From Mycogone perniciosa (lineage: Eukaryota; Ascomycota; Sordariomycetes; Hypocreales; Hypocreaceae), in the NCBI GenBank assembly GCA_025331125.1, contig JAOALB010000266.1:1-42636 (forward strand): a stretch of 42,636 nt of DNA. Direction: 5' to 3'. The stretch's first letter is position 1. Each line of letters opens with the position of its first letter. The notes beneath the pieces were generated by a model that was not told where the DNA came from, searched no databases, and saw only the letters and a program-made list of their open reading frames with translations. A program made the position numbers and the translations under genes. This document shows, piece after piece, positions 34,481 to 42,636 of the stretch.

Positions 34481-35278
34481 TTTTTCTTGCCCATGGTACT
34501 CAGCTGTTGGCAAATGAGAGTCGGCAACAGTCTTCTGATTGAAGATATTCGGCGGGACGGTTCTTGATTTGTATTTGGTTGGATCATGTGTGCTGCTGCC
34601 AGACAAGATGGTGGCAATTCGGTCTGTACCCACGGAGGCATACCTGATCTTTGCGAGTTGTCTTTTCGAGTTTACTGGTCTTTAATTGGCGGCAGATTTT
34701 TGTTCACACAGACACGAGCTTATAGGATTTTGCTAGCTGCCTTTGTATTACTGGCTTTATGTAATAGACCACGATGAGAGAGAAAAATAGCTGAGAGATA
34801 TACGAACTTGGTCATGTTGAGGAAAGTTGTGACGATGCTATCACCACTCACATATGCATAAAGAATAAGCATCAATTTACATCCTCTTCGTGTGGATCTT
34901 CAATGGACTAGGAATGCATAAATGCAATGGACTTGTAGCTAAAATTGAATCCATGCCAATAGTAACGCAAATTATTAAGCACTGAGTCAATCGGCATGCC
35001 ATCACATCACCAGGCGAAAACACCTCACTATAATCGCCAGCAAATCATAGATCGCATAAATACTCCGTAGAAAACTCCGTACATTCGGCCCGATTTTTTT
35101 TTAGCATGATGTGATGACATATATATGTACATGGTGATTTGCCCCCCCAAGCTTTATCTTGGAGTTGATTGAAGAGGCCGTTGGATCTTTTCAAGTCTTT
35201 TATTTCTGATCTTGATTTCTTTCAAACTTGATCACTCCTCGTCCAAAAAAGCATACCGCAAAATAAGTCGAACACAAG
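34481..35278. other. intergenic, no gene seen
   Basis: 3' region of the dynamin-like gene and promoter of the UPF0303 gene. It contains an exact TACTCCGTA at 35061 and a near copy at 35074-35081. ORFs are short and unsupported. Confidence 0.45.
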
Positions 35279-36023
35279 ATGCCGCAGAAAGTTTGGCGAC
35301 GCAACTTCCCAGATGGCCTTGGCCTGGACAAGGCCCTCGCTGCGGCCCGTAATCCGGCCGCTCCGGCGCCCATAGCCGGACCCCCGGAGGAGGTGAGCAC
35401 GACTTTCCCAGCTTGACCTCCGGTGCTTCGGTCACCCGGCTCCGGGTCCCGTCCGGGCATCCCTCCGGCCATGTCTCACATTGCAGCAATATCTACGTCA
35501 TGAAGTATAAGCCGACTAACACAAACCCAACTCGCAGCTCGAAGCCCTTGTGCAGGCAGATGTCGGCGGCGAGGGCTTCATGCTCTCGTCCTTCACAGCC
35601 TCCGACGCCGTTGAGCTGGGCCACCTGCTCTACGCGCGTCTTCTGCCTTTCGCGCAAGCAGGCCGGCCCGCGCTCATCTCCATCACCATCGGCAGCGGGT
35701 CGCAGACACTGTACCAAGTCGCCACCGGCGCGGGCGTCACGCCGGACAATGAGAGCTGGGTGAAGCGCAAGAGGACTGCGGCGCTGCGCTTCGGGGTTAG
35801 CTCGTGGTATTTGGGGAGGAAGCATAAGGGCGATGAGGCTGCGTTTGCGGCCAAGTTTGGGCTGGGGCCGGATAAGGCTGGGGAGTATGCGATTCATGGC
35901 GGTGCGGTGCCGATTCGTGTGGAGGGCGTGGAGGGAGTTGTTGGGGTGGTGGTGGTGAGTGGGTTGAAGCAGCCGGAGGATCATGGGGTGATTGCTGAGG
36001 TGATTCGGGAGAATTGGGTGTAG
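35279..36023 (+). CDS. UPF0303 / HbpS-like family protein
   Basis: Two exons, 35279-35392 and 35538-36023, with a 145-bp intron (GTGAGC donor, CTAAC branch), giving 199 residues. After a short Pro/Ala-rich N terminus the protein follows the HbpS-like (haem-degrading-type) fold family: the FTASDAVELGHLL helix, a strand ISITIGSGSQTLYQVATG, then the PDNESWVKRKRTAALRFGVSSWYLG signature and a C-terminal VPIRVEG/VVVVSGL strand pair. This layout matches the UPF0303 branch that includes yeast YBR137W. Members form oligomers in the cytosol; haem binding is known for bacterial HbpS but not established for this branch. It lies tail-to-tail with the next gene, with only 113 bp between the stops. Confidence 0.9.
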
Positions 36024-36136
36024 ACAAAGGTCTGATGTATTGATATTCAGATATCTCGGCAGTCTAAGGAACAGTCGACAACATATTGCTACAGTCATGG
36101 AGGCGAGACACATCTCATACTAGAAATCCCACTGCT

Positions 36137-37353
36137 TTATCGACTGTAACCTCCTCTTCCGTATTTCAAACCCCCCTTTGTCGTGTTACCACTCCTCGAG
36201 ACATCGGGCAAGGTTCCCGCCGTCGGAGTGTTCTCTACCGCCTGCGCCGTATCTCGCGACCCTACTACCCTTGCTAGAAACCACACTATCCGGGTTATCA
36301 TCGTACCTAGTACGGATATCAACACACCCAACACCCGCGGCATATCCATCCAGACACTGCTCGTTTTCGACAAACCAAGTTTATTCAGCCAGGAGGCGTG
36401 TATATCCAGGAGCCGCAGTCCATATGTCAAGTTTCTTGTCTTCTCTGGAATTTGACAACTGTTTTCCCAGTGACGAGCTTCTTGAATTAATACGCAGTAA
36501 GGGTGATACAGCTGCCAAGAATATGGATCCGCCGTCACGCTGCGCAGCTGATTGAACGGGCTTGGGAAGATGCCAGGCTGCAGAGGCAGGGCAAATTCCT
36601 TATTGCCAAGGGGAAACTCAATGACTCGCACAGTCACCGGTTCGAAGCCAGGTATCTCCTGACGCTTGGCTCTCCCGCAACGTTTCATATCCTTGAAAAC
36701 GTCTGCCTTTTCTGTCGTAAAGTGTAATAGAGCCGGGCCAGTCACTGTCCAACCATCGCAGAGATGAGAGGTCGGGCAAGCTACGTAGCGGAATGTAGCA
36801 TTTGCATGTGAAGGGTTGACGTAGTGATAGCGCAGCAGTTCATCGAATGCCTCGTCCCAGACGCTAGAAAACCCGTGCTCTGTACGCCATGGTATCTGTG
36901 GCGAGGCGTAGACCCAGTGATGCCACGGCTCTCCCTTATCGGATGCATGCATCTCTCGATAGAGCTTGGTCAACGTGGACTCCTCCTTGATGAACTTGTT
37001 CATCTGAGTATGTCCCGTCGACAAAGGCAGGCTTTCCAATTCGAAATTTCTCACATCTAGCTTTACTAGCCATGTTATGGGCTCGAAGAGCTGCACGACG
37101 TGAAAAGGCTCGTGGGTGGTTTCATGTGGCCAGCCGCCTCCCTGGAAGTACTTGTGTTGAGAGGAGAGCGATCAAGGTTCGACATGAATTTCTCCAGCAA
37201 AGACGCATGAAGCTGTTTTCCGCAAGAATACAAAAGGGGGCCTTGAATGAGGCCGGTGATAAAGGGAATAATATAGAGTGGAAGCGTTATTAGCAGGATG
37301 GCACGGGTAGTCCGGAATAGAAGCCAGAAAAAAGACCAGAGCCAACGAAACAT
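36137..37353 (-). CDS. unknown two-helix membrane protein
   Basis: Proposed exons are 37152-37353 and 36137-37065 with an 86-bp intron (donor GTACTT, branch ATAAC, acceptor CTAG), giving 376 residues in phase. The N terminus (about 1-35) is a Trp/Phe/Leu-rich membrane segment without a cleavage site, so it acts as an anchor. A second helix lies at about 313-335, followed by a polar Gly/Arg tail. The 270 residues between are soluble, with several Trp and Cys. I recognise no family. The donor is weak, and the downstream frame also stays open across the proposed intron for about 28 codons, so a sequencing or evolutionary frameshift instead of an intron is possible. The 535 bp upstream hold its promoter. 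Confidence 0.6.
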
Positions 37354-37888
37354 GCTGAATTAAGGTGCAATGTGGTCAATGCGATGGATTCTTTCAGTCG
37401 TCTTCCACTTGACGATTTTAAAGTGGCCCTTCTTGCCCCTTTATCACACCCCGTAACGAAATCCTTACAGATAGGGATGTCTTGGGAACCCTCTCCAATC
37501 GAGAGAGCGAATAGTGGTAGACGACACCAAAAATAAGAAGTGGGTAAAAAAAAAAGCACCAGAGAATGTGTTCAAATGCATGGGAAATATTATGAATAGT
37601 AGCAGGTGGGGTATTATGACTGGCTTCCTTTACAGATAAGTTAAGTGAGAGAACCCTAGACGTGCATGTAGTCAGTATGTGAGGGCCAAATCCTACTTGA
37701 ACGAGCTGAATATAAAAAGAAGGTTGGAATAGGAGTTACTAAAACATAAAAAAAGTATATTTAGTTAGCTCCTCATGGAGATACACAGGTTGATAATGTC
37801 TATAAATGTACAGTGCATTCTTGTAGTATGTATTACACCCCCACCCCATAATGCCATGATCATCAGCATAATGCTCTTAGTAACAGTC
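37354..37888. promoter_or_regulatory. promoter of the membrane-protein gene and 3' end of the next
   Basis: 535 bp between the start of the minus-strand membrane-protein gene and the stop of the minus-strand Thr/Val-rich gene. No motif stands out apart from an A-run at about 37547-37556. Confidence 0.4.
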
Positions 37889-38950
37889 TCATAGGTTTTT
37901 CCGGATCATTGGTACTCTTTGCTGGCTTGCCATCGAGTTGCCGGCAACACTGGGTCGCGGGGTAGTCGAATTGAACCCCATACCCTCGCTCATAGTCACA
38001 ATGACTGTGTTAAATGCAGTCGCGGTGCTCGTCAGAATACCCGTCGGGCAAGGTGTAGTAGCAGAGCTCCTCTGGGACTCAGAATCACATGGCTCTCCAT
38101 TTTGCTTCATGCATACGGTCTCGCCAGTGAAGATGTTGATGATAGTGATCTCGATGTTGTTGGGTCCTCCAGACGAAACAGTCTTTGTGAGCGTTGTGTA
38201 CTGGTCAATGCTCTTCACAACAGTTTCAATTTGCGGCGGAGAAGTGACAGTAGCCTGTTGTACAGTCTTGACTTCGGTGCCGGGCTCGTTGTTGACAAAA
38301 GTCACGGTTTTGACACCTGGTCCAGCGTTGACAAAGACAGTGTGAACCTCGATTGGCTGAGTGCCTGCGAAGACGGTTTCGGTGACAACACTCTGGTCAC
38401 CGTTTGGACCAGGCGGACCGGCAGATGGTTGAGGATTGAAGGTGACGGTAACAGCTCCTGGTATTTCGGAAGGCTGAGAAGGTGCTCCGCCGTTGGTCAC
38501 AGTAATAGTCGTGCCTTGGGCCGGGATAATGTTAACAGTTACAGTCTTGGGCCCTTGTGGCTCGCCCCCACCAAGCTGGATCGTCTTTGTGATGGTTTTC
38601 GGAGGTCCTTGTTCAGGTCCATTCGAGTTCTGATCAAGGCCAGTGACAAATTTCTCAACTGGTTGAGGTTGAACTGTGACCTTCTCAATCATGACATTGG
38701 GCGGACAGGGGGGAGGAGTCTGCGTAACGAAGACGGTGGTGTCGTGCTCAGTAACCGTGACCGTCCACTCAACGGTGACAGTCTCCTTGGGTCGTGTTGC
38801 TGTTACTGTGACTGTGGTTCCGTTGTGACCAAGGCCACCAGTTGGACAAGGACAGCACTCCATTGTATCATTAATAAGAGCTAGCCTGCCAAAGCGGGCT
38901 TGAGTTAAAGAAGCCATAGCAACTACGGCCCAGGGAACAAGGCTAATCAT
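37889..38950 (-). CDS. secreted Thr/Val-rich cell-surface protein
   Basis: A single exon of 353 residues. I chose the ATG at 38950 because it begins a clean signal peptide (about 1-18, MISLVPWAVVAMASLTQA). The frame stays open to 39115, but that extension would bury the signal. The mature part is built from alternating Thr-Val stretches (TVTVT, TITVT, TVTFN) spaced by Pro/Gly-rich loops, with seven cysteines near the two ends, including ECCPCP. Alternating Thr/Val favours beta strands and heavy O-mannosylation, as in fungal wall or adhesin-like proteins. The C terminus is polar with no GPI-anchor signal, so it is secreted or wall-trapped. No catalytic domain is seen. A TATA-like GATATAAGG on the gene strand lies at about 39090-39098. 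Confidence 0.78.
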   Translation of the reverse strand: MISLVPWAVVAMASLTQARFGRLALINDTMECCPCPTGGLGHNGTTVTVTATRPKETVTVEWTVTVTEHDTTVFVTQTPPPCPPNVMIEKVTVQPQPVEKFVTGLDQNSNGPEQGPPKTITKTIQLGGGEPQGPKTVTVNIIPAQGTTITVTNGGAPSQPSEIPGAVTVTFNPQPSAGPPGPNGDQSVVTETVFAGTQPIEVHTVFVNAGPGVKTVTFVNNEPGTEVKTVQQATVTSPPQIETVVKSIDQYTTLTKTVSSGGPNNIEITIINIFTGETVCMKQNGEPCDSESQRSSATTPCPTGILTSTATAFNTVIVTMSEGMGFNSTTPRPSVAGNSMASQQRVPMIRKNL

Positions 38951-39870
38951 AGTGGAGGGACTGAAAGAGAGACGCTTGAAGGTATGCGTAGCGCAGAAAT
39001 GCAGGCCTAGATGTGACTTGAGAATAAAGTTGGTCGTAAGAAGTAGATACTGATGTTGTACGAGAGAGGAGGAGGACAAGATACCAGTCTCCTTATATCT
39101 CTCATGAAGGGACATCCATACTGACCGAGACGCAAAGTTTAATTCTGCGTTGAATCATCTTCAAGGAAATCATATTCAGCTGTTGAGAATGCATGTCAAT
39201 AGAAAGGAGGCCCTCAACCCCCTTAGACTCCATACTCGCAGAGCAAACGCGCCCTGCTCACTTGAGCAGTAAGTCATAGCCCTGTCCCTTTAGCATAGGG
39301 AGTTCTCTCAAAACAATTTAGTCTAGAAACACTGAAAGAGGTGGATCCAGAAATATTGATTCGAAGGGAAGATGGGTTCGAAAAGGGAGAGTCTCTGCGA
39401 TTCGAGAAACAAGGGCAGCAATATCTGGCACAGGCAGACTCATACTATACTCAATAGTTCACACACTTGCTGAGTATAAACAGGTATCAGGAATTCAAGC
39501 ATATATAAGGATAGAGTGCCAGATATTACCAGCTATATGTATGTTGAGGTGGCTGGTGAGAGTGTTCAAGGAACGAAGTAGAAATAGTAATGCGAAGTAC
39601 GAAGTACAATCGTCTTGTCACAGAAAGATATGCGGGCCGAAGTTTACCCGACAGAGCTCAGTGGTGGGTCCTAGAAGAAGGACCAATTTCAATCCAAGAA
39701 CCACCAGAGACACTACAGACGACAAGCTGACGGCCTCAATCGAGATCGGATCTTTATATGCTCTAAAATGTATATTATCGGCCCTTTGAGAATCGCGTGA
39801 AGCTCCGAGACGCGTCTGTTCATTGCGCCAAGCAGTTTTATGCGCGCGCGCACCACCGAATTGAGATATC
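38951..39870. promoter_or_regulatory. divergent promoter region, Thr/Val-rich and LAMTOR1-like genes
   Basis: 920 bp between two divergent starts. A TATA-like element faces each gene (minus strand near 39090; ATATATAAGG near 39501 on plus). A duplicated CGAAGTA unit lies at 39593-39606. No ORF is credible. Confidence 0.4.
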
Positions 39871-40465
39871 ATGGGAGCGTGCCAATCGTGCCTTGGGCGG
39901 CGGGACAAGGATATTTACGACGAGGTACGCTGGACTGCTGGTGTTGCACGTGTTGCACGGCTCTAATGAGGCATCGCAGAATGAGGAGAACCGGCTCTTG
40001 TATGACGATGGCAACGGCATGCAGTATGGGAGTTTCGGCGACGCCGCATTGAATGGGGATAGCGACACGGCGGAAGCGCAGCGCGAGAACGAGGCGCTCC
40101 AGAGAGTGGTTGCCAAGACGTCCAAGTAGGTTCTTGTTCTCCCCTGATGGGTATTTGCGGACTGACAAATCTTCAGCAATATGGTCGACATCTTCGAAAT
40201 TGCCCCGCAAGACTCTGCCGGTCGAGGTTCATCGACGCCTTTCGCCTACGCTGGACAAGGCGCCCGTGTAGCTCGGTATCACCATCTCGTGTCGAAGTTG
40301 AATGCACAGGAAAACAGTCCGCCTGCTGGCATCAAGGTTGACTGGCTTGCGGACGAGGACACGGTTGAAATGCATAATGAACGCCCAGCCAGCCTAAAGA
40401 CACTCGACGAGGACGGTGCTGCTCTTGTCGGGACGTTTGCAGACGCGGCTGCGGCCATGAAGTAA
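39871..40465 (+). CDS. LAMTOR1/Meh1-like Ragulator (EGO) subunit
   Basis: Three exons, 39871-39924, 39980-40125 and 40177-40465, with introns of 55 and 51 bp, giving 162 residues in phase. The protein starts MGACQSCLG: Gly2 for myristoylation with Cys4 and Cys7 for palmitoylation, the membrane anchor of LAMTOR1 (p18) and yeast Meh1/Ego1. It continues with the family's early acidic ENRLLYDD...YGSF segment, then a helix (EAQRENEALQRVVAKTSNNMVDIFEI) that matches the conserved LAMTOR core. By family role it would hold the Rag GTPases on the vacuole or late endosome for TORC1 signalling. The C-terminal half is less conserved. The length is close to that of other fungal members. Only the spliced model exposes the N-terminal signal. 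Confidence 0.88.
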
Positions 40466-40581
40466 TGGTCTCCATCGGTCTCGCGCCATGGCCCGAGTAG
40501 AGGGCCCTGGCCGAAGCCTCAGACGAGAAATATGTATGGCGGATATCAGCAGGATGGAGGATTCAGAGCACTTACGCGACA

Positions 40582-40619
<38 letters not shown>

Positions 40620-42636
40620 ACCCAGGTTTTGCCCAAGAGAAGCATACATACGAGTAAGCTGCAAATCCGGCAATGGCGGCGTCTCAAGCGGGGCGTCCCT
40701 CGAACCGAGATTTTCCAAGTTTACGGGACTCAAGATTTCTTTTTTAATGTCCGCATGACCAGGGGCGGCAAGCGTGTGTACCAAGCAACAAGAAATCCAA
40801 AACAAGACAAGAAAGCCAGAAGAAAAAAAATATACATTGAAGCTAACAAGACATCAATCAACCCCAACCCCAATCGATTGACATTGATATCGCAAAATCG
40901 GGACAGGATTGACAGGGCTCATCAGACGCAGACAGTTGTGTGTGGGCTCGTGACCTGAGCGATTGCGAGATATTATTATTAAAAGGGGACAGCCCCCGGC
41001 CGTTCACAGCCACAGGCTATCTCCGAAAAAACGGTCGATTCCTCTCCTCCACCACAATGTGCCCATTGAGCATCAGACACGTGCGCGGCTTACTCGGTGG
41101 GGACCGTTAGTGCCAGGACTGGTCTTCTTAGCTAGCCGTCAGATTTGCTTTTAGCCTGGTTCTTCGTCGGCCGCGGCTCGCACCGCTCTTTTAGTTCCAC
41201 GGGTTCCATTTGAGGGGTGGACAGGGTCGGGAGCTTGCCGCACATCTACCAAGGCATCGGGAACGTATCGAAGGAACCAAATCTTCGGGATCATGGTGGA
41301 CGTGTGAAGCCCAGTCGACGTCTGCGGGCTGTCCAGGGCGAGACAAGGCAACGCAGCCACCCCCGGCAGCCACCCCCCGGTACTAGTCGAGTGAGCGCGG
41401 CGCAGAACGGGCGCTGTTGGGATTCGGCAGCTCGGCGGCGGCAGCAGCAGTGACAGCAGAGGGAGGGGGGTGGTGACAGAAAACGACGTGCTACGGGCGT
41501 CTCCGTCGCGTCTAAAAGTACGAGCAGAGCAGCAGCCACTGCAGACTGCAGACTGCAGACAGACGGACGGCAATGGCTTTGCTCGTCTGCCCAGCAAGGC
41601 CGTGACAGCAAGTTGGCCATAGCATAGCCGCTGGACACGGGCTTTTGCGGTTATGGACACGGGGCCTCACTCGAATTCTCCACTCTCCCCCCCTCACGCT
41701 GACCCCCGAATTGCGTCTCTCCCGTTTAATATCATATCCCACTTGCCTGATATTGGCCTGGGGCCAAAAAGCCTCGTTTTTTGGTCCGGGTTCCCTTGTT
41801 GAAGATGACAGGAGTCTTTTTGCGAAGCCTCTATCCGCCGATCCAAATCGTCATCATACTACAACACTGACTCAATTCTCGCAATTCTCACAATTGTCAT
41901 CTGTGTGCCTCGCCAATGTCCTAGCCCCATCCATCCCACTTGACTCCTATATTCCCGCCCCGTGACATGGCCCTGGTCTGGCCACAAACGCGATAAGCGA
42001 GCAGCTTGCTCTACTGAATATGTACGTTGGTTGGTTGCGCAGTGAGGTCGCCTCTGCCCATCAGACGCATAGCGCCGGACATCGGTCGTTGGCTCCTGAG
42101 GCGATACCCACAGACAGACGGACACAATACTCTGGCTGCTACTACTCGCTCATACCTACGGCACCATAGCAGCACACGATGGATATTGGACGCACTCGGC
42201 GCTCGCCCCCGCCTGAGGCTTTCGTCATAGTAAATGCAACCCCTGGCCACTCACAGTGACATGGTGGGCCACCCACAAGCTGGCCCAGCCCACCATCAAA
42301 TGGATTCTGCAGCGTTCTGAGTCGAGCCCTGACGCCGGGGAGCCATGCCCTTGAGCAAGCCGAGGGAATAAGCCGTTTCGGGTTCACAGAACCTAGGTAT
42401 CTTGAAAAAAAATAAGGAGTGCGAGACGGGTCAAGACACAACGAAAAGTCAAAAGCCTAAGTTCCCTCGCGCCAATCATACAAAAGAAGCCGATCAAATC
42501 CATCCTTTTTGACCGGCCCATGAAACCGTCTTTTTGTGTGTCCTCGGGCAAGGCAAAACAAACCAAAAAAAATGGTGAACCAGAAATAACAGCGAACAGT
42601 TTCCATGGCCCAGCAGCTCCCCCCCTCCCCCCTCCC
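40466..42636. other. right-end region without a supportable gene
   Basis: It contains the 3' region of the LAMTOR1-like gene, a (TC)n tract at 40588-40616 and long pyrimidine-rich stretches, including the last 20 bases. ORFs such as 41151-41660 (minus, 169 codons) are Ala/Arg/Pro-rich without domain or splice context. The region may be the promoter and leader of a gene beyond the window. Confidence 0.45.
40588..40616. repeat. (TC)n microsatellite
   Basis: About 14 uninterrupted TC units, 120-150 bp past the LAMTOR1-like stop, probably in its 3' flank. Confidence 0.95.

Noticed and set aside
37919..38884. 321-codon plus-strand ORF
   Set aside because: Antisense to the Thr/Val-rich secreted protein; low complexity on the coding strand keeps the opposite frame open.
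41151..41660. 169-codon minus-strand ORF
   Set aside because: No domain, signal or splice context; composition is that of GC-rich spacer.
1..42636. tRNA, rRNA and CRISPR-like arrays
   Set aside because: I looked for B-box GGTTCGANNCC patterns (for example near 17114, 22451, 36641 and 37175) and found no clover-leaf around them. No regularly spaced repeats of CRISPR type are present, as expected for a fungal nuclear genome.

Overview
The window reads as nuclear DNA of a filamentous ascomycete (Pezizomycotina). The reasons are short 50-190 bp introns with GT..AG ends and CTAAC/CTGAC branch sites, a 4 kb AT-rich block with the signature of repeat-induced point mutation (RIP), and fungal families such as a seven-helix rhodopsin-type membrane protein and a LAMTOR1-like protein. 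A member of the Sordariomycetes/Hypocreales is plausible, but that is inference. All exon structures were assembled by eye. In each multi-exon gene the reading phase closes exactly, which is the main support for the models.

Layout: 1-74 may be an LTR-type terminus. 75-4250 is RIP-mutated repeat. 5344-5628 (-) encodes a small MGC-type lipid-anchored protein behind a hexanucleotide microsatellite. 7568-9545 (-) is a secreted amidase. 11548-12885 (-) is a rhodopsin-domain membrane protein. 12886-20899 is an 8 kb stretch without a recognisable gene, rich in a dispersed 9-mer. 20900-23014 (-) is a major facilitator transporter containing a 25-nt micro-exon. It is divergent from 23907-27659 (+), a shortened NTE-like patatin phospholipase. 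28660-28875 may be a chromodomain scrap. 29234-30357 (-) is a two-RRM RNA-binding protein that needs a GC-AG intron. 31549-34480 (+) is a dynamin-like GTPase with a basic insert. 35279-36023 (+) is a UPF0303/HbpS-like protein. 36137-37353 (-) is an unknown membrane protein. 37889-38950 (-) is a secreted Thr/Val-rich protein. 39871-40465 (+) is a LAMTOR1/Meh1-like lysosomal adaptor. The last 2.2 kb holds no gene I can support.

Most genes look like independent single-copy fungal genes rather than one pathway. The pairing that looks most deliberate is the head-to-head transporter and NTE-like phospholipase sharing an 892 bp intergenic region with a short tandem repeat. The most striking non-gene signal is the 9-mer TACTCCGTA/TACGGAGTA. 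I counted 14 exact copies, all outside coding exons, where about 0.3 would be expected by chance.
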